NCBI GenBank assembly: GCA_019638625.1
Contig: JAHBTK010000004.1
Span: forward strand, 310,001 to 374,000
DNA: 64,000 nucleotides
Reading direction: 5' to 3'
From: Chitinophagaceae bacterium
Lineage (GTDB): Bacteria > Bacteroidota > Bacteroidia > Chitinophagales > Chitinophagaceae
The position numbers and the translations under genes were made by a program. Below are positions 34,939 to 45,111 of this stretch, piece after piece (position 1 is the first letter of the stretch; each line of letters starts with the position of its first letter). The notes beneath the pieces were generated by a model, which made no database searches, had not been told where the DNA came from, and worked only from the letters and a program-made list of their open reading frames with translations.

Positions 34939-37900
34939 TTAGTTTCTCGCCTTTAGCAATTTAATAACCTCTGGCTTGTCGTTTTGCTCACCTACCACCC
35001 GCACGATATACATTCCGGGAGGCAAGGTTTTGTCGAGGTTGATTACCTGCTGCCAATTACCTTTAGGTACATTTCCATACTGCCTGGTTAAAATAACCTT
35101 TCCTGTAATATCAGAAATAATGACTGACAGGTTTGGCGTATGTTTTTTGATATTCGCAGTGATCAACACCCTGTCTATGAATGGATTGGGATAAGCACCT
35201 AACTGCAGTTCATTTTCTGCAGTTTGAATACTCACTGCTGCTAAGGCCGGCTCGTCGGCAGCTCTTCTTCCGGATGGCGGAGTGCCCGGGGAATCCGAAT
35301 CCATCAATTCGGGCGCGGTCATTCCATGAATAATCAATGCATTGAAGAAAGAGTAATTGATTCCGGACGTAAACGTGATCTCTACATTGCCTAAAGAGTC
35401 TGGTCTGATACCGGTGATTGTGACTGTATTCGTCGTATTATTCAACCCGGTTAAAGTAACTGTCTCATTTCCTACTTTCCAGATACTTAAATCAGGATAG
35501 TTGAAGGTACTTCCGGCATAGAATTCAAAATTATATACATTTGCGCGACTCAACCCGGTTACCAATACTCGAGCAGTATCTCCAAAGCTGCAATAATACA
35601 GCGTTCTCATTACATTGTCCGGCACTACCCCCGAGTTGTTACCCGTGGTGATACCAACGCCATCATGGAAACTTGTAAAGTTTTTATCTACGCCAAATCC
35701 GATACCTGTTGGTTGTCCCTCCATATTTATCATATTCTGCAGGTTGAACCCTTCATACAAAATAATATTCAGGTTATTCCATGGAGAAGGCGCAGATAAA
35801 ACAGCCTCAGAATTCAGGTTCAGTTTCACCACAAATGACACCGTCGATCCACCCGCTACATTCGAATAGTCAGAATAATTGCCTCCGTTAACAGCCCTTA
35901 CTTTATAAAAATAAGTCTGGTTCTGAGATAATCCATTGTCAGTATAGGTATTAACATTTGCCCCTACAGTACCCCTTAGTGTATATGTACCGTTAGACGA
36001 AGTACTCCGCCACACCTGGTATCCCGTAGTAATATCCGGACTTGGCTGCCAGTTTAAGCGAACGGAGGAAGCCGATATTCCCGATGCAGTCAGGTTACTT
36101 GGAGGTGTAAATGACGGGGCAAAGTCATATGACAGGATCTGCAGAACACCCAGCAGCACAAAAGCAGAGCCACTTGACTTCTTAAAGGTCATCACTACAT
36201 TTCCGCTGGCATCCGGCGAGATACCGCTGAACTGGATAGTATTGGTGAAATTATTAGCCGCATCCAGGGATTTGGTCTGCCCCGCAATAGTATAGTCGCC
36301 CTTGAGCGTTCCCTGAGCTGCCTGCTCAGCGGCACTCCATGGGAAGCCCGCATAAATAATAAAGCTGTATTTCTTGGATGTTGACAATCCGGAAACCCTT
36401 AACTGATAAGTAGTATTGGGGCTTGCATAATAAACAGACCTCAAAACATTGTCAGGGTAAATACCGCTGTTGTTTCCTGTAGTTAAGCCATTTGCCAACT
36501 GCCCGGTCATTGCATTCAACAATGTAACACTAACCGATGTAGTTACACCCGTAGTGGTCACCAGGTTGCTTGTTACAGAGTTTGCAGTAGGATTTTTATT
36601 GGTATTATTCCATGGCGCCGGGGCAGGAAGTGTACCATTGAAATTAAGGTTAATGGTTTGCTGGTTCTGTCCGTTCACAGTAATGGTAAACGTTCTGCTG
36701 GCAGTACCTCCAAAATTATCGGTAGCCGTTACTGTCACAGGATAGATACCTATATCAGCAGGTTTGGGGGCCAAGGTTATAGTAGCATTTCCATTTCCAT
36801 TCTCTGTAATACCGGCAAACGCTGGTAATCCTGTTGTTGAGTAGGTAATACTTGAACCTAAGTTTGTAGTAGCAGAGACATTAATGGAACTGAAAGCATC
36901 ATTGGTTATGGTCTGGTTGGCAATTGGTGTCAACGTCACTACTGTAACCGGCTGGGCTGAAGTCACCAGGTTGATCTCGTTTGAATAACCAGAGTTGCCA
37001 GCTTCATTTATTGCCCTCACCTTAAAATAATAGGTAGTGGAAGCAACAAGATTGCTGTCAAGGAATGTTGTTCCGCTGCCCGACACTTCTCCCGCGAGTT
37101 CATAGTTTGAAGCATTGTTGGGAGAATGCCAAACCTCATATTTTACAACATTTGCAGGACTTGAATTATTGGTCCATGTCAAACTTATCCTGTCCGCGCC
37201 CAAAACAGTTCCGGCAAGACCGGAAGGAGCTAATGGCAATGCGGGCAAAGCCTGCGTAGTGGCACTGGCGGTCGGAGTACCTAATACCGACGCGGGGATC
37301 AGTCGCTTACTGATACCGGGTCCTGCATAGCGTACCTCTAATACTTCACCACCCCCAGCTTCAAAGAAGGTAACAAATATCGGGTGTAAGCCAACTGAAA
37401 GATTCCGGGTGCCTGATCTTTCCTGGGAACCATGGAGTCCGTCGTTATTTACAACCCTGTTAGCTTCATTAAACGCACCGATATAAAGCTTCGACCCATC
37501 GTCGGAAGTAGTATAGAAGGTATAATTCCCTGCCGTGGTTATATTGATATAACCTGAGAACTTAAGCTGGAAATCATCTCCCCGATCCTGCATGCCCAGC
37601 CCAAAAGTGGAAACGCGACCGGTTTTCTTAGGTGTAAGGTTATCAAAATTGGGCAGATTACTCAATCCCGTATTTTCATAATATGCATAATCAACGCCCA
37701 TTCCATTGCTGTCAAAAGCAGAGGAACCATTCTTATTGATCGCTCTTATTTTGTAGAAATAGGTTGTTGACGGAGCCAGGGATGAGTCGCTGTAAGTCGT
37801 TTTATTGGCAGCAACAGTTCTGATGATCGCAAACGGACCATTGGCATTGTTTGCCCGATAAATCTCGAATGCGGTTTCGTTATTACTGTTGTCTGACCAG

Positions 37901-40380
37901 TTCAATACTATTTTCCGGGAAGAAACCGTCGTAGCAACCAGGTTAGAGGGTGCAGTTGGAACCGGGCCGGGATCTGCGACCTGCTGAGCAAAGGCGCCAT
38001 CCGGAATAGTTACAAACTGGTTACTGGTCTGAGGCGTTCTCCAGGAAACAGTCATTACTTCACCTCCTCCCTGTTCGTAGAAGGCCATCGCAATCGGATA
38101 CACACCAGCCGTCAGGTTGAGTACAGAACTGTTCCTGTCCTGCGGACCGTGCAGCCCGTCATTATTTACGGTAGGCGTGCCGGAAAAACTGTATGGTGAA
38201 GTCGTTCCATTCCTGGAACCTAACCACAGGCGGCTGCCATCATCGGAATTTGTACGGAAAGTGTACTGACCGGAAACAGGAATATTGATAAAGCCTTCCC
38301 ACAAGAACGCGAAATTATCGTCCTGGGTACGTGGTTGAAGTGATACATTAGGCATATTACCGGTTGCCAAAGGTGTCAGATTATTGAAGTTCGGCAGATT
38401 ATTCCAGGTTCCGGTGAATGTATAATATTTATAATTCAACCCTGTAAAGGCCGGAGCCACCGTCACTTGATTACTTGCGGGGGACACATTACCTGCCAGG
38501 TCCCGGGCTTTAACAAATATATTGTAGTAAGTGCCATTTACGAGGTTATACACAGTAGCCGTATTCTCATCGGGTCCCACAGAGTACGCAATATGACCAT
38601 TTACATATACATCATACCCGGCTATGCCGCTGTTATCTTCAGACGCATCCCAGAAAAGTTCCACATGAGTCTTTCCGGTAGTGCCTGTACGCAAGTCGTT
38701 GGGAGGAGTTGGCGCAATATTATCTGCAAACGTCAGTGCACTTGCAACATTACTAATCGCAGAAGCAGCAGTATTGTTAATTGCTCTCACCTGGTAATAA
38801 TATCTGCTATTGGGTGACAGATCAGAAATCACAAAGGAGTCAACCCTTGCCGGTACGAATCCAACCAGCTTATAGGGACCTGACTGCGCCTCTGACTGAT
38901 ACACTTCAAACTGTGTTTCGGGATTGGCGGGCGCTGGATCCAGGATCCAGTTCAAACGAACAGACGTTTGAGATAAGGTTGTTGCAGCCAGACTGGATGC
39001 CGGAGAAGGCTTGTTGGGCCCATTGGCATTTACCACTTCAAACGGAGCGGAAAACTCACTTGAGCAACCATATTGTTCAGTAACTCTTACCTGGTATGTA
39101 CCAACGCCAACATTGTTTAAAGTATTGGTTGTGCTGGAAAGTGTAGTAGTAGGGTTAAGTTTACGCCAAACATAACTGGTGTATCCTGCAGGCACCTGTA
39201 GATTTACCGTTGTCTTTCCATCCGGAGAGGGCAACACCCTGCTTGCCAAACCACTGACCTGAATATCCGGTGAAACAGTCGCTTCTTTTATCTTAATTAC
39301 TGCGGGAATTGGTGACCATTCAGACCAGGTACTCCCTTTAAGAATACGACAGGAATACGTCCCTAAGGAGGTTACCTGGATCGTATTCGAATTGGCGCCG
39401 TTAATCAGCACCCCATCTTTTCTCCATTGATAAGAATTAAATCCTCCTGTAACTCCCAATGTAACATTAATGGGATCTCCGGGACAAAACTCTGTCCTTC
39501 CATATCTTACCCAGGGATTAGCCTTATAAGTACTCATCATGTAGGGGAAATAATCAGGCTCATTCCAGAACCTGTTCCATACTCCATGACCGAGATCGGC
39601 ATAAAAAGTGTGTCTGTAATTAGCTCCCTGTGTCTGGGCTGCATTCAAAATCTGGTTAACAGTATAGGGAGAGGGTGAGTTATCCAGTCCGCCATTTGAT
39701 ATCCAAAACTGATTATAAATCAAACCAGGTACCTGATTTACATGTACTATTGAAGAACCACTCATTGGTAATGCAGCAGCAGTTAATCTGGGATGCCTTA
39801 CCATAAACTCCCAGGTAGCGCCGCCACCTCCGGATAACCCATTTACAGATACCCTGAAAGGATCAACCTGCAATTGTGGAACCAGAAAGTTTTCTATAAG
39901 GTTGGCAACAATATCAAGATACGCATTATTCCATCCTCCGGAAGAAGCAGAACTCTGAGGATACAATAAGAACCCATCAAACTCTCCATTTTCTACGGCA
40001 TTATGATGCCTTTGACCGCCATGATAGAGCTGAAACTCATTGTCATAAATTGTTCCACGCTCCCCAACGCCATGAAAGAAAACATACAGCGGATATTTTT
40101 TACCATCACCGGGAGCCCAGTTTTTGGGCCACTTTAACCGGAAAGCCATGGTATTGTAAATATATGCTTTATAGGAAGACGTATTCCAGCCTAAACGATT
40201 GGTTTTTACCCACTTTCCTACCTGACCGGAAGGAGGTTGAGCAGGAGGACTCGAAGGGTTATAAACGACAATCGGGTCATTCGGATTAAAAACACCGGTT
40301 TGGCTAACTACTTCTTTGGCAGTAAAACTCATAGTCAGAATGAGCAGAAAAGAAGCAATGCGGGTAAATGTTGCTTTCAT
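34939..40380 (-). CDS. Giant T9SS-secreted protein: hydrolase, Ig, Fn3 and PA14-like domains
   Basis: An 1813-residue exported protein. Residues 1-26 are a signal peptide. Residues 50-290 form an alpha/beta hydrolase (esterase/depolymerase type) with nucleophile Ser183 in NGLSGGGGATW. Ig-like domains follow (YQWRKDGVLINGA), then several fibronectin type III domains, two PA14-like domains (FRTNSDDGSRLWLG and FYTTSDDGSKLYIG), a cadherin-like domain (ANQTITNDAFSSINVSA) and two copies of a roughly 190-residue module with PWNN, TGNNSG and PDNV. A type A T9SS sorting domain ends the protein. It likely sits on the surface and binds or cleaves a carbohydrate or ester polymer. Lies between the two EPS blocks on the same strand. 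Confidence 0.88.
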   Translation of the reverse strand: MKATFTRIASFLLILTMSFTAKEVVSQTGVFNPNDPIVVYNPSSPPAQPPSGQVGKWVKTNRLGWNTSSYKAYIYNTMAFRLKWPKNWAPGDGKKYPLYVFFHGVGERGTIYDNEFQLYHGGQRHHNAVENGEFDGFLLYPQSSASSGGWNNAYLDIVANLIENFLVPQLQVDPFRVSVNGLSGGGGATWEFMVRHPRLTAAALPMSGSSIVHVNQVPGLIYNQFWISNGGLDNSPSPYTVNQILNAAQTQGANYRHTFYADLGHGVWNRFWNEPDYFPYMMSTYKANPWVRYGRTEFCPGDPINVTLGVTGGFNSYQWRKDGVLINGANSNTIQVTSLGTYSCRILKGSTWSEWSPIPAVIKIKEATVSPDIQVSGLASRVLPSPDGKTTVNLQVPAGYTSYVWRKLNPTTTLSSTTNTLNNVGVGTYQVRVTEQYGCSSEFSAPFEVVNANGPNKPSPASSLAATTLSQTSVRLNWILDPAPANPETQFEVYQSEAQSGPYKLVGFVPARVDSFVISDLSPNSRYYYQVRAINNTAASAISNVASALTFADNIAPTPPNDLRTGTTGKTHVELFWDASEDNSGIAGYDVYVNGHIAYSVGPDENTATVYNLVNGTYYNIFVKARDLAGNVSPASNQVTVAPAFTGLNYKYYTFTGTWNNLPNFNNLTPLATGNMPNVSLQPRTQDDNFAFLWEGFINIPVSGQYTFRTNSDDGSRLWLGSRNGTTSPYSFSGTPTVNNDGLHGPQDRNSSVLNLTAGVYPIAMAFYEQGGGEVMTVSWRTPQTSNQFVTIPDGAFAQQVADPGPVPTAPSNLVATTVSSRKIVLNWSDNSNNETAFEIYRANNANGPFAIIRTVAANKTTYSDSSLAPSTTYFYKIRAINKNGSSAFDSNGMGVDYAYYENTGLSNLPNFDNLTPKKTGRVSTFGLGMQDRGDDFQLKFSGYINITTAGNYTFYTTSDDGSKLYIGAFNEANRVVNNDGLHGSQERSGTRNLSVGLHPIFVTFFEAGGGEVLEVRYAGPGISKRLIPASVLGTPTASATTQALPALPLAPSGLAGTVLGADRISLTWTNNSSPANVVKYEVWHSPNNASNYELAGEVSGSGTTFLDSNLVASTTYYFKVRAINEAGNSGYSNEINLVTSAQPVTVVTLTPIANQTITNDAFSSINVSATTNLGSSITYSTTGLPAFAGITENGNGNATITLAPKPADIGIYPVTVTATDNFGGTASRTFTITVNGQNQQTINLNFNGTLPAPAPWNNTNKNPTANSVTSNLVTTTGVTTSVSVTLLNAMTGQLANGLTTGNNSGIYPDNVLRSVYYASPNTTYQLRVSGLSTSKKYSFIIYAGFPWSAAEQAAQGTLKGDYTIAGQTKSLDAANNFTNTIQFSGISPDASGNVVMTFKKSSGSAFVLLGVLQILSYDFAPSFTPPSNLTASGISASSVRLNWQPSPDITTGYQVWRSTSSNGTYTLRGTVGANVNTYTDNGLSQNQTYFYKVRAVNGGNYSDYSNVAGGSTVSFVVKLNLNSEAVLSAPSPWNNLNIILYEGFNLQNMINMEGQPTGIGFGVDKNFTSFHDGVGITTGNNSGVVPDNVMRTLYYCSFGDTARVLVTGLSRANVYNFEFYAGSTFNYPDLSIWKVGNETVTLTGLNNTTNTVTITGIRPDSLGNVEITFTSGINYSFFNALIIHGMTAPELMDSDSPGTPPSGRRAADEPALAAVSIQTAENELQLGAYPNPFIDRVLITANIKKHTPNLSVIISDITGKVILTRQYGNVPKGNWQQVINLDKTLPPGMYIVRVVGEQNDKPEVIKLLKARN

Positions 40381-40594
40381 ATTTTATGGTTGAAAATCTT
40401 TGTAATTTTCTAATTAAGTAGGTTTAAAACATTCCTAAACCAGTCTTGGATAAGATTTGCTTTAGGTTTTGTAGAATATTCAGGATTAGCCTTTAACAGG
40501 AAAGAATTGGAAACGATCGGGTGAAACCTCTAATGTCAGAGATATTGGGTATAGCGAGTTTTACCGTAGGAGATAGAATTTAGAATCTAGTATA

Positions 40595-40622
40595 CAAATA
40601 TATAGGCTTTTTTTTTATCAAA
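40595..40622 (-). promoter_or_regulatory. Candidate promoter of the 1813-residue T9SS gene
   Basis: On the minus strand, TATATTTG (40602-40595) matches the -7 box TAnnTTTG; TTTG at 40622-40619 could be the -33 box but the spacer is 16 bases, shorter than the usual 19-21. The implied leader is about 210 bases. The rest of 40381-40675 shows no gene. Confidence 0.4.
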
Positions 40623-40675
40623 AAACTTTTCACCTAAAAATATTCCAAATTTATTAAATATCACCTGATCCCACG

Positions 40676-41812
40676 CTACACATATTTTTTAAGCTTCCAC
40701 ATCGGCATTTCAATCTTCTTATGGATTATGTAAACAACTGGAATTGTAACGATAAAAGCCACCCCAACGCAAGCCAGCTTGCTAAAGTTTTCATTTGCCA
40801 AAAAGCTGTTGAAATAGTCCAGAAAACGATTCTGTACTATAATCAAAATAGGCTGGTGAAGTATATAGATACAGTATGACATTATACCCAACTGTTTGAA
40901 AATGTTCCAATTAAGCATTTGTTTAAACAAAATCAACTCATTTCTACACAAAGTCATTGTTATCATTCCGGCAAAAAAAATATCAACCAGGGTATAATTG
41001 ATCCTGTATATCAGGGAATATTCCATGTGCATAGTACCCGCATATACAAAAACAGCTACAGCAAGTAATCCGGCGATCATGGTAATTGTTACCGTGTATT
41101 TTTCAATAAATGATTTGTTGGTACGTACCAGCACGGCAATAATTGCCCCCAAAACGATGCCTTCCATTCTGGCAAAAGTAGCTACATACTGGAAGGGTGG
41201 CACAAAGCCAAGCTGTTCTCCCACATTCCTGAAAAAAATACTAAAAACGAAAAGAACGATGCAGAACCTGATCAACCCCTTTGGGGAAAACAACAAAACA
41301 ACAAAAGGCCACATAATATAGAACTGTTCCTCTATTGATAACGACCAAAAATGACTCAAAGCTTTCACTGCCGGCCAACCGTCTATAGCAAATAACCAGT
41401 TTTCTACATAGAGCCAAAACCATAACTGATGCGCTTTATGATATGAAAGGTCCAGCCAGGAATTTGGCAATAAAAAAAAGAGAATAATTAAAGTCAGATA
41501 ATAAAGTGGAAATACCCGCAAAACCCGCCTTAAAATAAACCCTTTGAAGTAGTTTTTCTGTCCCTTTGAATCCAGCAGTATGCCGGTAATCAAGAATCCA
41601 CTCATTACAAAAAACATCTCCATGAATACCCACGATCCGATTAAATACCTCGGAAAATAATGTGCCAAAACAACAAATAGAATTCCCAATCCACGCCACC
41701 CGTCAAACTCTTTAATATAGGTACCCGGCACATAACTGACCGTTATCCTTCTGTGTTTTATGCCAATTGCGGTTAATGCATTTCCCGCCAGAGCGATAAT
41801 CCTGTTACCCAT
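40676..41812 (-). CDS. Acyltransferase 3 family (OafA/WecH-like) membrane protein
   Basis: A 378-residue integral membrane O-acyltransferase with about ten helices. The family start FDGWRGLGILFVVLAHYFP holds the conserved catalytic His; FFVMSGFLITGILLDSKG and SIEEQFYIMWPFVVLLF are other hallmarks. Such proteins add acetyl groups to extracellular glycans. The start overlaps the stop of the methyltransferase by 8 bases, so the two are coupled. Part of the minus-strand EPS modification block. Confidence 0.9.
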   Translation of the reverse strand: MGNRIIALAGNALTAIGIKHRRITVSYVPGTYIKEFDGWRGLGILFVVLAHYFPRYLIGSWVFMEMFFVMSGFLITGILLDSKGQKNYFKGFILRRVLRVFPLYYLTLIILFFLLPNSWLDLSYHKAHQLWFWLYVENWLFAIDGWPAVKALSHFWSLSIEEQFYIMWPFVVLLFSPKGLIRFCIVLFVFSIFFRNVGEQLGFVPPFQYVATFARMEGIVLGAIIAVLVRTNKSFIEKYTVTITMIAGLLAVAVFVYAGTMHMEYSLIYRINYTLVDIFFAGMITMTLCRNELILFKQMLNWNIFKQLGIMSYCIYILHQPILIIVQNRFLDYFNSFLANENFSKLACVGVAFIVTIPVVYIIHKKIEMPMWKLKKYV

Positions 41813-42563
41813 TCTTTTTAATTTTCTCCCAGACTGTTACAAAGCCGCCGGTAAACTGGTGAGGTAATATTTCCGCTAATGAACAATCCAATTTTTGCAA
41901 CCCCTTTATTTTTCTCGAAAAGAAGGAAAAAGGAAAAACATCATCGATAAAGTTGGTCTTTCCGAAACGAATGATCTTGAAATTATTTTCATCTGCAAGT
42001 TTTTTCAATGCACGCTTTGTGAAAAAATGAACATGTGTTAGATCATCCGCGGAAGATTGTATAGTAGTTCCGCTGTACCCTAATGCAGCTTTTATCCTGC
42101 TAATACTTTTCCACATCCAGTTGTTTTTTTTCTGAAGCGAAATAACCGGTTTCGTAATCAATACCTCCCTGGGGCCTTTTCCGTTTGGTACCGTAACTAT
42201 CAAAATTCCATCCGGATTCAATACTTCATGTAATACCCGGATAAGCTTTCCAGGTTCCTGCAAATGTTCCAGCACTTCGCTGCAAATAACAGCATCGTAT
42301 CGATAACCATCAGCAACCAACTCTTCCGCGCTTCTAAGCTCGAATGTCACATTTGATAAGGTATTCACCGCTGCAGCTTTAGAAATAGCTTTCTCACTCA
42401 CATCTATACCCTTTACCGTAAACCCGGCTGCTCCCACATTCCTGGAAATAATACCGTTGCCACATCCAACGTCAAGTACTTTTGACCCTTCGGGGAATCT
42501 TGCCTTCAAAGCATCAACTATGAAATTAAGTCGTTTTATATCAGCGATTCTTTCAAATTCCAT
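41805..42563 (-). CDS. Class I SAM-dependent methyltransferase
   Basis: A 252-residue methyltransferase with motif I KVLDVGCGNGIISRNVG, VKGIDVSEKAISKAA, YDAVICSEVLEHLQEP and GILIVTVPNG, as in UbiG-like sugar methyltransferases. A single base separates it from the GT4 gene ahead, and its end overlaps the acyltransferase start, so it is clearly in the operon. Probable role: methylating a sugar of the EPS unit or its lipid precursor. Confidence 0.88.
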   Translation of the reverse strand: MEFERIADIKRLNFIVDALKARFPEGSKVLDVGCGNGIISRNVGAAGFTVKGIDVSEKAISKAAAVNTLSNVTFELRSAEELVADGYRYDAVICSEVLEHLQEPGKLIRVLHEVLNPDGILIVTVPNGKGPREVLITKPVISLQKKNNWMWKSISRIKAALGYSGTTIQSSADDLTHVHFFTKRALKKLADENNFKIIRFGKTNFIDDVFPFSFFSRKIKGLQKLDCSLAEILPHQFTGGFVTVWEKIKKNG

Positions 42564-42564
42564 T

Positions 42565-43722
42565 TCAAGAGATTTCCTTTAAGTTTCTTTGCCTTGCGTT
42601 AAAAACTTCTGTATATATTTTTTCAATCCGCGTTGTCATATTCTTTACATCAAACTTTTGCCGAACGGTTTCCAGTGCTTTATCCCCAAGCTTTCTCCTT
42701 TTTAATTCATTACTTCCCAAACTCAATATGGAAGATGCCAACTCCTCAACCAAATTTTCAGTGTTTATCAGGATACCGCTTTCTTCATGCTTCAACACTT
42801 CCGCAGTACCGTCTACATTTGATGCGATTATTGCTTTTCCCATTGCCATCGCTTCAAGCAATCCGATAGGCAACCCCTCCCATAACGAAGGAAGTACAAA
42901 AACATCTGCAGACGAAAGTATGTCTGGTACGTCCTGTCTGAAACGCTGCAAAGTAACACTTTCCCGCAGTTGAAATTGATCAACCAACGCCTCTACTTCA
43001 TCTCTTAACTCCCCGTCACCCACCATAAGCAAATGAAGGCTTTTGTCAACCGCCGCTACTTTTGCAAACGCCTGTATCATAGCAAGAGGCTGCTTTTGTT
43101 TGGTAAACCGTGCCAAAAAAAGAACGAGGGTTTTATTTACAGGTATTCCCAGTTCTAACTTAATATCCTGATATTTATTGTCGGGGCTAAATTTTTTCTG
43201 ATCAATGCCGTTTTCAACCAGTGTGGAATAAAAGGATTTAATATGTTTTCTACCCTCCTTTTGGTTTGAGTATGAGACAGAGATGTTTTTGTATGCCCTT
43301 TTTGTAAGATATTTTTCACCCAAAATCCTCAAATTCCGGACAAGAAAAGTTTGATCAGGGTGAAATGACCATCCATGAATAGTATATATAACAGGAATGC
43401 CCAGCGAACCGGCAGCCCAGATAATATTTGAGTTGGCCCTTGTACCGTGAGCATGAATGATATCAATTTGCCGTTCTTTTAGAAAGCGCTTAACCTGCCC
43501 CCATTTTCTCATATCAAACGGCTTTTCCGTAAAAATAACATGGTTGTCTATTCCCATGGCCTCTATTTGTTCCATCATGGGGCCGGGAGTAAATGCCAAT
43601 ACTACAGGATCAAATTTCGTTTTATCCAGATTCTCCACCAGGCTCAGCAAATGGGATTCCCCACCCCCTATTTTTCCCTGGCGAATACATTCCAATACCC
43701 GTATGACCTGTGAATCCTGCAT
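42565..43722 (-). CDS. GT4 glycosyltransferase
   Basis: A 385-residue cytoplasmic glycosyltransferase of the GT4 family. The glycine-rich start KIGGGESHLLSLV, HAHGTRANSNIIW, VLFLARFTKQKQPLAM and the WEGLPIGLLEAMAMGKAI segment with the EX7E pair are diagnostic. It likely adds a sugar from a nucleotide-sugar donor to the lipid-linked unit. Start ATG at 43722; a TTG four codons upstream is less likely. Separated from the initiating transferase by a 224-base gap containing only AT-rich sequence. Confidence 0.9.
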   Translation of the reverse strand: MQDSQVIRVLECIRQGKIGGGESHLLSLVENLDKTKFDPVVLAFTPGPMMEQIEAMGIDNHVIFTEKPFDMRKWGQVKRFLKERQIDIIHAHGTRANSNIIWAAGSLGIPVIYTIHGWSFHPDQTFLVRNLRILGEKYLTKRAYKNISVSYSNQKEGRKHIKSFYSTLVENGIDQKKFSPDNKYQDIKLELGIPVNKTLVLFLARFTKQKQPLAMIQAFAKVAAVDKSLHLLMVGDGELRDEVEALVDQFQLRESVTLQRFRQDVPDILSSADVFVLPSLWEGLPIGLLEAMAMGKAIIASNVDGTAEVLKHEESGILINTENLVEELASSILSLGSNELKRRKLGDKALETVRQKFDVKNMTTRIEKIYTEVFNARQRNLKEIS

Positions 43723-43946
43723 AATCTCTTCCAAAAGCGAATTAATATAAATTGAGTTTTTGAGAAGTCAGATCCTATATAAAATATAACTTCTCTTAAA
43801 AAATAATTTTTAGGTACTCAGCTTTACATCGTGTTTGATTCCTGTTTAAAGTAGTAACGGAAATAAGGGGATATTGCTCCCGAATGACTTTTGTTTTATG
43901 TATGGTGGGCAAGGCGTATACCTTCAGTTAAACACAAAACAGCTCA

Positions 43947-45080
43947 CTACACACTTTCTTTCTGCATTAAAGCACTGGGGGTATTGGCTATAATCCAAAG
44001 ATCGTATATAAAACTGTGCTGGTGGGCGTAAGCGATATCAAGATTGATTCGCTCTTCTACAGACATATCTTTTTTCCCTCTTTTTTTAATTTGCCACAAC
44101 CCGGTAATACCTGCCGGGGCCATAAAACGACCGGCCCATTCATCAGTAGTAAGATTAGCGGCTTCGTACAATGGCAATGGTCTATTGCCTACCAGGGACA
44201 TATCGCCAAGTAAAACATTAAATAGCTGCGGCAACTCGTCCAGGCTTGTCTTTCTTAAGAAAGCGCCTACTCTTGTCACCCGGGGATCATTATTTACCTT
44301 GAAAAAAACGGAGCCTCCGGTACTGTACTGGTTCAGATGCATGAGATCCTGCACCTGTTTATCAGCATTGATTTCCATTGTGCGGAACTTATAGAAATTG
44401 AAGATTTTGTACCCCCGGCCTGCACGAAGAGATGTATAAAAAACAGGGCCTTTTGACTCAAGCCTTATGGCGAGCGCGATACCCAAAAAAACAGGTAACA
44501 GCAGAAGCAAAAGCACCGGCGTGATAATAATATCAAACCCACGCTTCAGGTAATTGGCAGAAATATTATATACAGAATCATCTCTATTTTCGAAACCAGT
44601 CTTTTTGTCACCTTTATTGGTCCGTCCCTGTTTGAAATGCCATAACATCTTCACCTTACTAAACATGAGTCGCTTATCTACTTTTGTCAATTCCACCACA
44701 TCATCAATTTGTTGCATTTTTCGCAACGAACGAATTGTGCCAGCTTCCAGGGCCTCGGTATTGTAAATAACAGGAATATGGCGAAAATTCCCGGCACTCT
44801 CTAAAAACTCAAAAAAGCTACTGGCTCCCTTTTCATAGGGCAAATCAATAAATATACAATGGGGGTGCAAGGGTTTGGTGGCTTCCAAAAGAAGTTTTGC
44901 AGCATTCCGAAAACTTTCTGCCTGCTGCCCATCCTGAAAAATACCCTGCAGGTAATTAAATACTTCGTTATTGCGTCCGACATACAAATAGCTATACTGT
45001 TCGTGGTCAGACTCAATTTTACTAACTCTTACTCGTTTATAAAATTTCACGGGGGGGGATTGTAATTTGTCCAAGCTCAT
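43947..45080 (-). CDS. Initiating sugar-phosphate transferase with N-terminal receiver-like domain
   Basis: A 377-residue polyprenyl-phosphate sugar-1-phosphate transferase. The C-terminal part (residues 178-370) has KRGFDIIITPVLLLLLLPVF, LRAGRGYKIFNFYKFRTM, LRKTSLDELPQLFNVLLGDMSLVGNRP and ITGLWQI, the hallmarks of the WbaP/PglC-like family that starts EPS synthesis. Residues 30-145 resemble a response-regulator receiver: Asp79 in CIFIDL aligns with the phospho-acceptor, Thr108 and Lys133 are placed as in receivers, but the acidic pair is replaced (YVGRN). The fold is inferred from comparison with the adjacent response regulator, which ends 31 bases upstream. Confidence 0.87.
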   Translation of the reverse strand: MSLDKLQSPPVKFYKRVRVSKIESDHEQYSYLYVGRNNEVFNYLQGIFQDGQQAESFRNAAKLLLEATKPLHPHCIFIDLPYEKGASSFFEFLESAGNFRHIPVIYNTEALEAGTIRSLRKMQQIDDVVELTKVDKRLMFSKVKMLWHFKQGRTNKGDKKTGFENRDDSVYNISANYLKRGFDIIITPVLLLLLLPVFLGIALAIRLESKGPVFYTSLRAGRGYKIFNFYKFRTMEINADKQVQDLMHLNQYSTGGSVFFKVNNDPRVTRVGAFLRKTSLDELPQLFNVLLGDMSLVGNRPLPLYEAANLTTDEWAGRFMAPAGITGLWQIKKRGKKDMSVEERINLDIAYAHQHSFIYDLWIIANTPSALMQKESV

Positions 45081-45111
45081 AATCTGTACTGCTTTGATTT
45101 TTAAATTGTAA

